In this document: piece after piece, positions 17,856 to 26,327 of the stretch
How the letters are laid out: each line of letters starts with the position of its first letter
How positions within the stretch are numbered: position 1 is the stretch's first letter
NCBI GenBank assembly: GCA_001725325.1
Contig: MEFY01000002.1
Span: 1,863,559-1,927,558 of the forward strand
DNA length: 64,000 bases
Reading direction: 5' to 3'
Origin: Leifsonia sp. SCN 70-46
GTDB taxonomy: Bacteria; Actinomycetota; Actinomycetes; Actinomycetales; Microbacteriaceae
Translations under genes and position numbers: made by a program
The notes under the pieces: generated by a model
Database searches by the model: none
What the model saw: the letters and a program-made list of their open reading frames with translations, nothing else
What the model was told of the DNA's origin: nothing

Positions 17856-18832
17856 TCGGGCTTCTTCTCCATGTTCTGCACGGCCACGGGCTTCGTCTTG
17901 GGCGGGCGCGCGCCGCGCACGCTCGCGGCTCCGTCGGCGCCCGTGAGGATGATCGAGTTGAGGGCGGGAAGCTTCACGTCCATCTCGTCGAGGGCCCGCT
18001 TGAGGCGCGCCCTCAGCTCGCGCGCGACATCATCCTTCGACGCCGACGCGGTCTTGACCACGAGCCGCAGCACGATGGCCTCGGCGGAGATCGACTCGAT
18101 GCCCCAGATCTCCGGCCGTTCGAGGATGCGCGAGCGCCACTTCGTGTTCGAGGCCATGTCGCGCGCCGTCGCGAGCACCTTGTCCTGCACGGCGTCGAGG
18201 TCGACGTCGTAGGGCACCGCGAGGTCGATGATGACGCGCGCCCAGCCCTGCGACATGTTGCCGACGCGCAGGATCTCGCCGTTGCGCACGAACCACAGGG
18301 TGCCGTTGACGTCGCGCACGAGGGTGATGCGGATGCCGACGCCCTCGACGACCCCCGTGGCGGGCCCGAGGTCGACGACGTCGCCCACGCCCAGCTGGTC
18401 CTCCGCGACCATGAACAGGCCGCTCAGCACGTCTTTGACGATGTTCTGGGCGCCGAAGCCCAGGCCCGCGCCGAGCGCCGCCGTGATGAGGGCGAACGCG
18501 CCCGTCGCGTTGGGGATGACCGTGTTGAACAGCACGAGCACCACGAGGATGACGATGACCGCCGTCACCATGTTGCCGAACACGCTGCCGAGCGTCTTCG
18601 TGCGCTGCACGATGCGCACCGCGGCGAGCGGCGACATGAGCAGCGCCTGGGTGTCGTCGAAGTTCTGCTTCTTCTTCGCGCCGTTGACGATCCGGCTCAC
18701 GACACGGCGGATGGCGAACAGCAGGATGCCCCGCAGCAGGATCGCCGCGACGATGACGACCACCGACACGACGAGCTTGTGCCAGCCGCTGTCGACGTCG
18801 CCAAGCTCAGCCCAGATCGCGTCCCAGTCCAT
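17852..18832 (-). CDS. mscS: Small-conductance mechanosensitive channel (MscS family)
   Basis: 326 residues. TM1 is KLVVSVVVIVAAILLRGILLF, TM2 is MVTAVIVILVVLVLFNTVI, and the pore helix TM3 is ALGAGLGFGAQNIVKDVLSGLFMVAED with the Gly/Ala packing pattern. The beta domain follows (GVGDVVDLGPATGVVEGVGIRITLVRD) and a C-terminal soluble vestibule ends in a basic tail PPKTKPVAVQNMEKKPE. It is an inner-membrane osmotic safety valve. Its own TAGGCT box (18844-18839) 6 nt before the ATG suggests transcription independent of pepN. Confidence 0.92.
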   Translation of the reverse strand: MDWDAIWAELGDVDSGWHKLVVSVVVIVAAILLRGILLFAIRRVVSRIVNGAKKKQNFDDTQALLMSPLAAVRIVQRTKTLGSVFGNMVTAVIVILVVLVLFNTVIPNATGAFALITAALGAGLGFGAQNIVKDVLSGLFMVAEDQLGVGDVVDLGPATGVVEGVGIRITLVRDVNGTLWFVRNGEILRVGNMSQGWARVIIDLAVPYDVDLDAVQDKVLATARDMASNTKWRSRILERPEIWGIESISAEAIVLRLVVKTASASKDDVARELRARLKRALDEMDVKLPALNSIILTGADGAASVRGARPPKTKPVAVQNMEKKPE

Positions 18833-18838
18833 GTGCCA

Positions 18839-18844
18839 AGCCTA
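18839..18844 (-). promoter_or_regulatory. -10 box TAGGCT for mscS-glbO
   Basis: TAGGCT on the minus strand ends 6 nt before the mscS ATG. It lies in the 53-bp gap after pepN and implies a leaderless mscS-glbO transcript. Confidence 0.5.
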
Positions 18845-18885
18845 TGGGGGAGCGCCTGCGTGCCGCATGGGCGCTCCCCGCACGG

Positions 18886-21429
18886 CTAGCTGGCGTCGCG
18901 CTCCTGCGCCTTGAGGGCGCGCTCGACACCCGCGAGGTTCTCGACGACCAGGCGGCGCAGGGCCGGGGTCTCGGGGTTCGCGGCGAGCCACGCGTTCGTG
19001 GCATCCACGAGCTCCTGCGAGGCGAGCGGGGCCGGGTAGAGGCCGAGCACGACGTACTCCGCGATCTTGTACGAGCGGTTCGCCCAGATGTCGCCCAGCA
19101 TCGCGAAGTACGGCGCGACCAGGCCCTCGAGCACCGACGGGTCGTTGACGTGCTGGTAGCCCATCGTCACCATGCGCACTATCGCGTTCGGCAGGGTGTC
19201 GCTCTCCACGAGGGAGTCGAACGCCTTCCGCTTGCCCTCGACGGTGGGCACCGTCGCGTGCGCCCGGGCGGCGGCCTGGGCGCCGTTGGAGGTGTTGTCG
19301 CCCTCGAGCTCGGCGTCGACCTCTGCCGCGTCGGCGGCCCCGTTGAGCACGAGGCCCTCGAGGATCTCCCAGCGCAGGTCGGTGTCGATCTCGAGCCCGT
19401 CGAGCGCCACCGAGCCGTCGAGCAGGCCGCGCAGAGTCGCGACGTGGTCGGCGGTCGACGCGATGTTCGCGAAGAACTTGGCGAACTGGAACTGCGCGTC
19501 GGAGCCGGCGTCGGCCTCCTTCGCGAGGATCCACAGGCCGTCGCCGACCGCCTCGATGGTCTCCTGGCGGCGCTCCGGCGTCACGTACGCACGCGCGACG
19601 GTCGTGAGCTGCGTGAGGGTCGTGCGGATGGTCGTCGACTCGGTCTCCGCGGCGATGTTGTTGAGCACGAGCTGCACGTAGTCGCTCGGGCTCGCCTCCG
19701 CGTCGCGCGTCGCGTCCCACGCGGCACCCCACACGATCGAGCGGGCCAGCGGGTCGTCGATGTCCTCGAGGTGCTCCATCGCCACCGCGAGCGACTTCTC
19801 GTCGAGGCGGATCTTGGCGTAGGCCAGATCCTCGTCGTTGACGAGCACGAGGTCGGGGCGCTTCTGGCCGACGAGCTCGGGCACGTCGGTCGACGAGCCG
19901 TCGACGTCGATCTCGACGCGGTGGTCGCGGCGCAGCTTCCCGCCGTGGAGGTTGTAGAAGCCGATGGCGAGGCGGTGCGGACGGATCGTCGGGTAGTCGG
20001 CGGCGGCCTCCTGCTTCACGGCGAACGCCGTGATCGTGCCATCCTCGCCCTCCTCGATGACGGGGCGCAGCGTGTTGACGCCCGCGGTCTCGAGCCACAG
20101 CTTGCTCCACTGCGTGAGCTCGCGGCCCGAGGTCTTCTCGAGCTCGGCGAGGAGGTCGGAGAGCTCCGTGTTCGAGTGCGCGTGCTTCTTGAAGTACGCG
20201 GCGACGCCCTGCATGAACTCGGGCAGGCCCACCCACGCGACGAGCTGCTTGATGACCGAGCCGCCCTTCGCGTACGTGATGCCGTCGAAGTTGACCTGCA
20301 CGTCCTCGAGGTCGTTGATCGTCGCGACGACGGGGTGCGTCGAGGGCAGCTGGTCCTGGCGGTACGCCCAGCTCTTCTCCATGGCCTGGAACGTGGTCCA
20401 CGCCTCGTTCCACTCCGTGGCCTCGGCCGTCGCGAGGGTCGACGCCCACTCGGCGAAGCTCTCGTTGAGCCACAGGTCGTTCCACCACTTCATGGTCACG
20501 AGGTCGCCGAACCACATGTGGGCGAGCTCGTGCAGGATCGTGACGACGCGGCGCTCCTTGATCGCGTCGGTGACCTTCGAGCGGAACACGTAGCTCTCGG
20601 TGAACGTGATGGCGCCCGCGTTCTCCATGGCGCCCGCGTTGAACTCGGGCACGAAGAGCTGGTCGTACTTCTCGAAGGGGTACGGGTAGTCGAAGTGCTT
20701 CTCGTAGAACTCGAAGCCCTGCTTCGTCTTCTCGAAGATGTACTCGGCGTCGAGGTACTGGCTGAGCGACTTGCGCGCGAAGATGCCGAGCGGGATGACC
20801 CGCCCGTCGCTCGACACGAGCTCGTCGCGCACGGCGACGTACGGGCCCGCGACGATCGCCGTGACATAGCTCGAGAGGATGCCCGTGGGCGCGAAGCGCC
20901 ACGTCGACACGGAGTCGCGCACGCCCGTCGGCTCGGGCGTGGGGGAGTTGCTCACGACGGCCCAGTTGGCGGGGGCCGTGACCGTGAACTGGAACGTCGC
21001 CTTGAGGTCGGGCTGCTCGAACACCGCGAACACGCGGCGGGAGTCCGGCACCTCGAACTGCGAGTAGAGGTACACCTCGTTGTCGACGGGGTCGACGAAG
21101 CGGTGCAGGCCCTCGCCCGTGTTCGTGTACATCGCGTCGGCGACGACCTCGAGCACGTTGTCGCTGCGCAGGTCGGGCAGCTGGATGCGCACGCCGTCGC
21201 TCACGACGGCCGGGTCGAGGGCCGTGCCGTTGAGCGTGACCGAGTGCACGGTCTTCGTGATCGCGTCGATGAACGTCGAGGCGCCGTCCTTCGCGGTGAA
21301 GCGCACCTTCGTGGTGCTGAGGAACGTCTCGGGGCTCGTCGTGAGGTCGAGCTCGACCTCGTAGCTCGTGACGTCGATGATCGCCTTGCGCTCCTGCGCC
21401 TCGACTCTCGTGAGGTTCTCTCCTGGCAC
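18886..21429 (-). CDS. pepN: Aminopeptidase N (M1 family)
   Basis: 847 residues. The exopeptidase signature GAMENAGAITF and the zinc site HELAHMWFGDLVTMKWWNDLWLNESFAEW (HExxH-x18-E, near residue 296) are intact, followed by the substrate Tyr region AYRQDQLPSTHPV. The C-terminal alpha-helical ERAP1-like domain completes the usual actinobacterial PepN length. It removes N-terminal residues from peptides in the cytoplasm. The GTG at 21429 has an AAGGAG 7 nt upstream. An internal start at TEFR-like positions is not needed. Confidence 0.94.
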   Translation of the reverse strand: MPGENLTRVEAQERKAIIDVTSYEVELDLTTSPETFLSTTKVRFTAKDGASTFIDAITKTVHSVTLNGTALDPAVVSDGVRIQLPDLRSDNVLEVVADAMYTNTGEGLHRFVDPVDNEVYLYSQFEVPDSRRVFAVFEQPDLKATFQFTVTAPANWAVVSNSPTPEPTGVRDSVSTWRFAPTGILSSYVTAIVAGPYVAVRDELVSSDGRVIPLGIFARKSLSQYLDAEYIFEKTKQGFEFYEKHFDYPYPFEKYDQLFVPEFNAGAMENAGAITFTESYVFRSKVTDAIKERRVVTILHELAHMWFGDLVTMKWWNDLWLNESFAEWASTLATAEATEWNEAWTTFQAMEKSWAYRQDQLPSTHPVVATINDLEDVQVNFDGITYAKGGSVIKQLVAWVGLPEFMQGVAAYFKKHAHSNTELSDLLAELEKTSGRELTQWSKLWLETAGVNTLRPVIEEGEDGTITAFAVKQEAAADYPTIRPHRLAIGFYNLHGGKLRRDHRVEIDVDGSSTDVPELVGQKRPDLVLVNDEDLAYAKIRLDEKSLAVAMEHLEDIDDPLARSIVWGAAWDATRDAEASPSDYVQLVLNNIAAETESTTIRTTLTQLTTVARAYVTPERRQETIEAVGDGLWILAKEADAGSDAQFQFAKFFANIASTADHVATLRGLLDGSVALDGLEIDTDLRWEILEGLVLNGAADAAEVDAELEGDNTSNGAQAAARAHATVPTVEGKRKAFDSLVESDTLPNAIVRMVTMGYQHVNDPSVLEGLVAPYFAMLGDIWANRSYKIAEYVVLGLYPAPLASQELVDATNAWLAANPETPALRRLVVENLAGVERALKAQERDAS

Positions 21430-21446
21430 CGCTTGCTCCTTTGCTC

Positions 21447-21490
21447 GTCGGATCGTGTCCGACCACCCAGCCTACCCATCCCGATACTGT
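21447..21490. promoter_or_regulatory. Divergent promoter region of pepN and the 21497 gene with an inverted repeat
   Basis: A minus-strand TAGGCT (21474-21469) would drive pepN. Its start point would fall on the inverted repeat GTCGGA-N5-TCCGAC (21447-21463), a possible operator. A plus-strand TACTGT (21485-21490) lies 6 nt before the ATG at 21497. Confidence 0.4.
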
Positions 21491-21496
21491 GGGCTC

Positions 21497-22063
21497 ATGG
21501 CCGACGAACCCACCGCCCCCGTCCCGCCGCCCGCCTCCGACGGGCCGGTACCTCTTCCCGAGTACGCGGCCCCCGAGGTGCCCGTCGCCGAGGGCGCCCC
21601 GGCCCCCGCGCCCGCGAAGCGCCCCATCTGGCCGTTCGTGCTGGGCGGGGCCGTGCTGCTGTTCATCCTCGCGATCGTCGGCGTCGTCATCGCGGTGCTG
21701 GCCGTGTTCGGTGCGTTCGGCGCCGATCCGTCGAAGACCGTGCTCGAGTACGACCGCGCGTTCGAGACCGCCGACTGCGCCCTCTTCCAGAAGACGCTCA
21801 GCGACGGGTACGAGCAGGCCGCGTTCGGCGGCGAGCTCGACTGCGCCGCGTGGACCGAGAACGCCGAGAACTACACGACGGACGGCACGTACGCGTTCAC
21901 CGTGCGCGTGCAGAGCATGACCGTCGACGGCGATGCCGCCCAGGTCGTCACGCACGAGACCGACACGTCGTCGGGGTCCCCGCAGGACTACGACGTGCGC
22001 TACTACCTCGTCAAGGAGAACGGCGACTGGGTGATCGACGACATCGTCAACGAGACCGAGTAG
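21497..22063 (+). CDS. Membrane-anchored protein with DUF4878-like extracellular domain
   Basis: 188 residues. A Pro/Ala/Glu-rich cytoplasmic N-terminus (residues 1-38) precedes one transmembrane helix, PIWPFVLGGAVLLFILAIVGVVIAVLAVFG (39-70). The outside domain begins DPSKTVLEYDRAFETADCALFQKTLSDGY and contains two Cys that could form a disulfide. The helix-strand pattern with DYDVRYYLVKENGDWVIDDI is like the NTF2-fold DUF4878 lipoproteins and stress-related proteins. The function is unknown. The ATG is 6 nt after TACTGT. Its last 61 bp overlap the opposite gene. Confidence 0.8.
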   Translation: MADEPTAPVPPPASDGPVPLPEYAAPEVPVAEGAPAPAPAKRPIWPFVLGGAVLLFILAIVGVVIAVLAVFGAFGADPSKTVLEYDRAFETADCALFQKTLSDGYEQAAFGGELDCAAWTENAENYTTDGTYAFTVRVQSMTVDGDAAQVVTHETDTSSGSPQDYDVRYYLVKENGDWVIDDIVNETE

Positions 22064-22641
22064 CCCTCCGCCTCCTCGATGGCGGTGGTGAGCAGCGCGA
22101 GCAGGCGCTCGTCGGCATCCTCGATGCAGGCGGTCGCGATGCCCGTGACCGCGGTGTGCACTATCGACTCCGCGGTGCGGCGCGAGGCCCTGGGCGCGTA
22201 GCGCGTCGTCGACAGGAAGCCGCGCGCCCAGCGCTCGAGGTCGGGGGACTGGTCGAAGGCCTCCCGCGAGGCGGGGCCGAGCTCGGGGTCGAACGAGAGC
22301 AGCGCGACCGCGAGGGCGCGCTGCCGCTCGAGGTTGGCGACGGGCAGCGCCGCGCGCGCGGCGATGAGGGCCACCGACATGCCGAACCCGGGGTCGTCGG
22401 GGGTGAGCCCCACGACGCGGTGGATGAGCGTCGTGAGCCGCGCGCGCCCCGCGTCCGTCGAGAGGTCGTTGATGTCGCGCGCGAGGGCGGCGAGCGTCGC
22501 GTGCGTGCACGCGGGGCGGTCGCTCCAGCGCTCTCCCGCGAGGTAGGAGGCGAACTCCATGAAGCACGCGCCCTGCCTCGGCGAGCGGTGGCGGCCCGCC
22601 GAGAGGACCGGCATGAGGGTGGGTGTCGTTGATGCGGCCAT
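22003..22641 (-). CDS. Conserved actinobacterial hypothetical protein
   Basis: 212 residues starting MAASTTPTLMPVLSAGRH. The segment GACFMEFASYLAGERWSDRPACTHATLAALARDIND (residues 24-59) is a recognisable conserved block of an unnamed actinobacterial family. It has several Cys and His residues but no motif I can assign. The C-terminal part is helical. Unusually the gene ends inside the convergent DUF4878-like gene, overlapping it by 61 bp. It diverges from rpiB. Confidence 0.75.
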   Translation of the reverse strand: MAASTTPTLMPVLSAGRHRSPRQGACFMEFASYLAGERWSDRPACTHATLAALARDINDLSTDAGRARLTTLIHRVVGLTPDDPGFGMSVALIAARAALPVANLERQRALAVALLSFDPELGPASREAFDQSPDLERWARGFLSTTRYAPRASRRTAESIVHTAVTGIATACIEDADERLLALLTTAIEEAEGYSVSLTMSSITQSPFSLTR

Positions 22642-22691
22642 GTTCCAGTGTGCTCCCGATCGGGCGCCGAATCCAGAGCCCGCGGCGCTTC

Positions 22692-22697
22692 TAGACT
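22692..22697 (+). promoter_or_regulatory. -10 box TAGACT for rpiB-nei-paiB
   Basis: TAGACT ends exactly 7 nt before the rpiB ATG at 22705 and no Shine-Dalgarno is visible, which fits a leaderless mRNA. Confidence 0.5.
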
Positions 22698-22704
22698 GGG
22701 CAGC

Positions 22705-23193
22705 ATGCGCATCCACATCGCCACCGACCACGCGGGCCTCGAGTTCAGCGAAGACCTGCAGGCGCACCTGCGCGAGGCCGGCCACGAGGTCGTCGACCAC
22801 GGCCCGACCAGCTACGACCCGCTCGACGACTACCCGAGCTTCTGCATCAACGCGGCGATCGCGGTCGTCAAGGATCAGGCCGCGGGCGTCGAGTGCCTCG
22901 GCATCGTGTTCGGCGGCTCCGGCAACGGCGAGCAGATCGCCGCGAACAAGGTCGAGGGCGCGCGCGCCGCGCTCGTGTGGAACGAGTCGACGGCCCTCCT
23001 CGCGCGGCAGCACAACGACGCCAACCTCATCTCGATCGGTGCGCGCCAGCACACCGTGGAGGAGGCCAAGCACTTCATCGACGTCTTCATCGCCGAGCCG
23101 TTTTCGGGCGAGGAGCGCCACGCCCGCCGCATCGCCCAGCTCGCCGAGTTCGAGCGCACGGGCGCCATCCAGGGGCACACCATCGATGCCTGA
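22705..23193 (+). CDS. rpiB: Ribose-5-phosphate isomerase B
   Basis: 162 residues. Features of the actinobacterial RpiB branch are HIATDHAGLEFSEDL (residues 3-17), VVDHGPTSYDPLDDYP and VFGGSGNGEQIAANKV. The loop carries Glu in place of the catalytic Cys of the E. coli type, as described for the mycobacterial enzyme. It interconverts ribose-5-P and ribulose-5-P in the pentose phosphate pathway. It heads a coupled rpiB-nei-paiB-amidohydrolase unit, overlapping nei by 8 bp. Confidence 0.93.
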   Translation: MRIHIATDHAGLEFSEDLQAHLREAGHEVVDHGPTSYDPLDDYPSFCINAAIAVVKDQAAGVECLGIVFGGSGNGEQIAANKVEGARAALVWNESTALLARQHNDANLISIGARQHTVEEAKHFIDVFIAEPFSGEERHARRIAQLAEFERTGAIQGHTIDA

Positions 23194-24154
23194 GGGCCAT
23201 TCCGTCCACCGCATCGCCCGGCAGTTCGCGCTGCACTTCGTGGGGCATGAGGTCGCGGCATCCTCGCCCCAGGGCCGGTTCGCGGCGGGTGCGGCGCGCA
23301 TCGACGGGCACGTCATGACGCAGGCCGTAGCCGTGGGCAAGCAGATGTTCCTCGAGTTCGACAACGGGCTCTGGCTCAAGGTGCACCTCGGCATCTACGG
23401 CGCGTGGGACTTCGCGGGCGACGTGACTGCCGACGCCACCATGGCCTCCGCCGCAGGGCGCATGGGCCAGACGAACCAGAAGGGCACGGTGGTCGGTGCC
23501 CACGAGGACTCCCTCAGCAGCATCGGCGCGCCCCGGCGCACGCGGCTGCGGATGGCCGAGCAGGAGGTCGAGGGCACGGTCGACGTGTTCCCGCCCGATC
23601 CCGTGGGGGCCGTTCGCGTGCGTCTGCTCACCGAGTCGACGTGCGCCGACCTGCGCGGCCCCACGGCATGCGAGATCCTCCTGCCCGAGGAGGTGCAGGC
23701 GTCGATCGACAAGCTCGGGCCCGACCCGCTGCTCGACGACTCGAAGGCCGCGGAGGACCGCTTCACGGCGACCGTGCTGAAGAAGCCCACACCCATCTGC
23801 CTGCTGCTCATGGACCAGTCGGTCGTCGCGGGCATCGGCAACGTCTACCGCGCCGAGCTGCTGTTCCGCGCGCGGCTCAACCCGCACATCCCGGGCCGCG
23901 ACCTGCCGGAGAAGACCGTGCGGGCGCTCTGGAAGGACTGGGCCAAGCTCCTGAGGATCGGCGTCGAGACCGGCCAGATGATGACCATGGACGGCCTCAG
24001 CAAGGAGGCGTACGACGGGGCGATGGCGAGCCGCGCCGACCGGCACTGGGTCTACCACCGCACGGGGGAGCCGTGCCGCGTGTGCGGCACCCCGATCGTC
24101 ATGGAGGAGATCGGCGGCCGCAAGCTCTACTGGTGTCCGAAGGACCAGGCATGA
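23186..24154 (+). CDS. nei: Fpg/Nei-family DNA glycosylase (endonuclease VIII-like)
   Basis: 322 residues. Processed N-terminus PEGHSVHRIARQF carries the catalytic Pro and Glu. A central LRGPTACEILLPEEV and the H2TH domain VVAGIGNVYRAELLFRARLNPHIPGRDL follow. The C-terminal zinc finger reads CRVCG...YWCPKD, so the fourth Cys of the usual CxxC...CxxC is replaced by Asp. The enzyme removes oxidised bases and cuts at abasic sites. Length and H2TH motif match Nei2-type actinobacterial glycosylases. Confidence 0.9.
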   Translation: MPEGHSVHRIARQFALHFVGHEVAASSPQGRFAAGAARIDGHVMTQAVAVGKQMFLEFDNGLWLKVHLGIYGAWDFAGDVTADATMASAAGRMGQTNQKGTVVGAHEDSLSSIGAPRRTRLRMAEQEVEGTVDVFPPDPVGAVRVRLLTESTCADLRGPTACEILLPEEVQASIDKLGPDPLLDDSKAAEDRFTATVLKKPTPICLLLMDQSVVAGIGNVYRAELLFRARLNPHIPGRDLPEKTVRALWKDWAKLLRIGVETGQMMTMDGLSKEAYDGAMASRADRHWVYHRTGEPCRVCGTPIVMEEIGGRKLYWCPKDQA

Positions 24155-24783
24155 GGCACACACCGCACTTCCTGCTCACCGACGTCGCCGAGGTCAAGCG
24201 CCTCATCCGCGAGAACCCGTGGGCGACTATCGTGTCGAGCACGGCGAACGGGCTCGTCGCGTCGCACTACCCGGTCATCCTGGAGGAGACCGACGACGGC
24301 ACGATCAGCCTCGTGAGCCACGTCGGCCGGCCCGACGAGCAGCTGCACGAGCTCGGGCAGCACGAGGTGCTCGTGATCATCCAGGGGCCGCACGGCTACA
24401 TCTCTCCCGGCTGGTACCGCGACGAGAAGTCGGGCTTCGTGCCGACATGGAACCACGTCACGGCCCATCTGTACGGCGTGCCGCAGCTACTGTCCGAGGC
24501 AGAGAACTTCGCGGTGCTCGACTCCCTCGTCGACCACTTCGAGGAGCGGATGCCCGAGCCGGTGTCCCTCGACATCGACGAGGAGGCCGCCCGCCGCATC
24601 GCCCTCGGCACCGTGGGCCTTCGCCTCGTGGTGACGCGCTTCGACGCGCGGGCCAAGCTCAGCCAGAACAAGCCGGCCGAGGTCGTCGACCGCATCATCG
24701 ACGAGCTGCAGTCCGGGGAGAACTACGCGAACCCGGGTCTGGCGCGCGAGATGAGAAGGGCCCACGACCGTGATCCTCACTGA
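24151..24783 (+). CDS. FMN-binding PaiB-family protein
   Basis: 210 residues with the split-barrel FMN-binding fold of the PaiB family: NPWATIVSSTANGLVASHYPVILEE (residues 22-46), SHVGRPDEQLHEL, IIQGPHGYISPGWY and VPTWNHVTAHLYG, then ARAKLSQNKP near the end. The first members were described as negative regulators of sporulation and protease genes in Bacillus; the biochemical role is unclear. The ATG overlaps the nei stop (ATGA) and the 3' end overlaps the amidohydrolase by 14 bp. Confidence 0.88.
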   Translation: MRHTPHFLLTDVAEVKRLIRENPWATIVSSTANGLVASHYPVILEETDDGTISLVSHVGRPDEQLHELGQHEVLVIIQGPHGYISPGWYRDEKSGFVPTWNHVTAHLYGVPQLLSEAENFAVLDSLVDHFEERMPEPVSLDIDEEAARRIALGTVGLRLVVTRFDARAKLSQNKPAEVVDRIIDELQSGENYANPGLAREMRRAHDRDPH

Positions 24784-26155
24784 CCTCAGGCTCGGCGACC
24801 GCGTCGTCGACATCCGCATCGAGGGCGGGCTCATCGCCGAGGTCGGCGAGCACCTCGGGGCTGGCGAGAGCTTCGACGGCCGCTGGGTGGTCCCCGGCCT
24901 GTGGGACCACCACGTGCACTTCACCCAGTGGGCGCTCACGTCGCGCCGCGTCGACCTCTCCACGGCGACGTCGGCGGCCGAGGCCGCGGCGATCGCGGGG
25001 GCCGCGCGCGACCGCGGCCTCATCGTGGGCGCGAACTTCCGCGACGGCGTGTGGGCGGATGCGCCGACCGCCCAGCTGCTCGACGCCGCGACGGGCGACG
25101 TGCCGGCGGTGCTCGTCTCCGCGGACCTGCACGCCGTGTGGCTCAACTCGGCGGCCCTCGCGCGGTTCGGCCACGCGGGCCACCCCACGGGGCTGCTCAA
25201 GGAGGACGACGCGTTCGCCGTCCACCAGGGCCTCGACGCGGTGGGCGACGAGACCGTCGACGGCTGGGCGCGGGATGCGGCGGCCGCCGCCGCGCGCCGC
25301 GGGGTCGTGGGCATCGTCGACCTCGAGATGGCGTGGAACCGCGGGGCGTGGGAACGCCGCATCGCCGCCGGGCACGACGCGCTGCGCGTGGAGTTCAACG
25401 TCTACACGCAGGATCTCGAGCGCGCGATAGCCGAGGGCATGCGCACGGGCGACGCGCTCCACGAGCTGCTCACGGTGGGGCGCTACAAGGTGCTCACCGA
25501 CGGCTCGCTCAACACGCGCACCGCCTACACATGGGAGCCCTACGAGGATGGCACGCACGGCATGCTCACCGTGCCGCCCGAGACGCTCCTGCCGCTCATG
25601 CGCCGCGCGTTCGAGGCGGGCATCCTGCCCGACGTGCACGCGATCGGCGACCAGGCGAACACGCTCGCGCTCGACGCGTTCGAGACGCTCGGCGTCGCGG
25701 GGCGCATCGAGCACGCGCAGCTGCTCTCGGAGGCGGACTACCCGCGCTTCGCGGCGCTGGGCGTCGAGGTGAGCGTGCAGCCGGAGCACGCCATGGACGA
25801 CCGCGACGTGTCCGAGCGCTTCTGGGCGGGACGCACCGACCGCCTCTACGCCTTCCGCAGCCTGCTCGACGCGGGCGCGACGCTCCTCTTCGGCTCCGAC
25901 GCCCCCGTCGCACCCCTGGACCCGTGGGTCACGATGGACGCCGCGGTCACGCGCGAGCGCGACGGCCGCCCGTCGTGGCACCCCGAGCAGCGCATCACCC
26001 CGCAGGAGGCACTCGCGGCCTCCACCCGCTCGACGATCGCCGTGGGCCAGCCCGCAGACCTCGCCATCGTCGACCGCGACCCCCTGGGCCCCGACCTCCG
26101 CACGATGCCCGTGGCCGCGACCCTCCTGGCCGGCCGCTACACCCACCACGCCTAA
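24770..26155 (+). CDS. Amidohydrolase family protein (YtcJ/amidohydrolase 3 type)
   Basis: 461 residues from GTG 24770. The metal-binding His pair is in WDHHVHFTQW (residues about 45-54). A glycine-rich LTDGSLNTRTAYTWEPY (near 243-259), DVHAIGDQANTLALD (near 288), RIEHAQLLSEADYPRFA and FGSDAPVAPLDPW (with the conserved Asp) follow the amidohydrolase 3 pattern. It hydrolyses a C-N bond of an unknown amide, probably cytoplasmic. It is translated from within the paiB end, so these genes are a coupled unit. Confidence 0.88.
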   Translation: MILTDLRLGDRVVDIRIEGGLIAEVGEHLGAGESFDGRWVVPGLWDHHVHFTQWALTSRRVDLSTATSAAEAAAIAGAARDRGLIVGANFRDGVWADAPTAQLLDAATGDVPAVLVSADLHAVWLNSAALARFGHAGHPTGLLKEDDAFAVHQGLDAVGDETVDGWARDAAAAAARRGVVGIVDLEMAWNRGAWERRIAAGHDALRVEFNVYTQDLERAIAEGMRTGDALHELLTVGRYKVLTDGSLNTRTAYTWEPYEDGTHGMLTVPPETLLPLMRRAFEAGILPDVHAIGDQANTLALDAFETLGVAGRIEHAQLLSEADYPRFAALGVEVSVQPEHAMDDRDVSERFWAGRTDRLYAFRSLLDAGATLLFGSDAPVAPLDPWVTMDAAVTRERDGRPSWHPEQRITPQEALAASTRSTIAVGQPADLAIVDRDPLGPDLRTMPVAATLLAGRYTHHA

Positions 26156-26218
26156 CCACGCACACCCATACCCATACCTACAAAAGCAGCTCGGGGTGCG
26201 ACCGACGCTAAACGAAGA

Positions 26219-26315
26219 GAGCCTGTCGGCTTCTCACTCCGAACTGCAGGTGGGCCTGGCAGCGTCGCGCGAAGCCGACGCCGGAAGCAGTTCGGAGTGA
26301 GAAGCCGACAGGCTC
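26219..26315. repeat. Perfect 29-bp inverted repeat between convergent amidohydrolase and dps genes
   Basis: Arms at 26219-26247 and 26287-26315 are exact reverse complements over all 29 bp. The left arm starts GAGCCTGTCGGCTTC and ends CCGAACTGC. The 39-nt loop holds a second stem, GCGTCG (26262-26267) with CGACGC (26276-26281). It could end both transcripts. On the dps side it is followed by TCTTCGTTT, but the arm is far longer than terminators in this window. The 63-bp stretch before it (26156-26218) holds only short CCATAC repeats. Confidence 0.8.
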
Positions 26316-26327
26316 GTCAGCGAAAAA

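Noticed and set aside
18844-22632. 1262-codon open frame on the plus strand opposite pepN
   Set aside because: It is a GC-driven shadow rich in Arg/Gly/Val/Leu without domains; pepN on the other strand has intact GAMEN and HExxH motifs.
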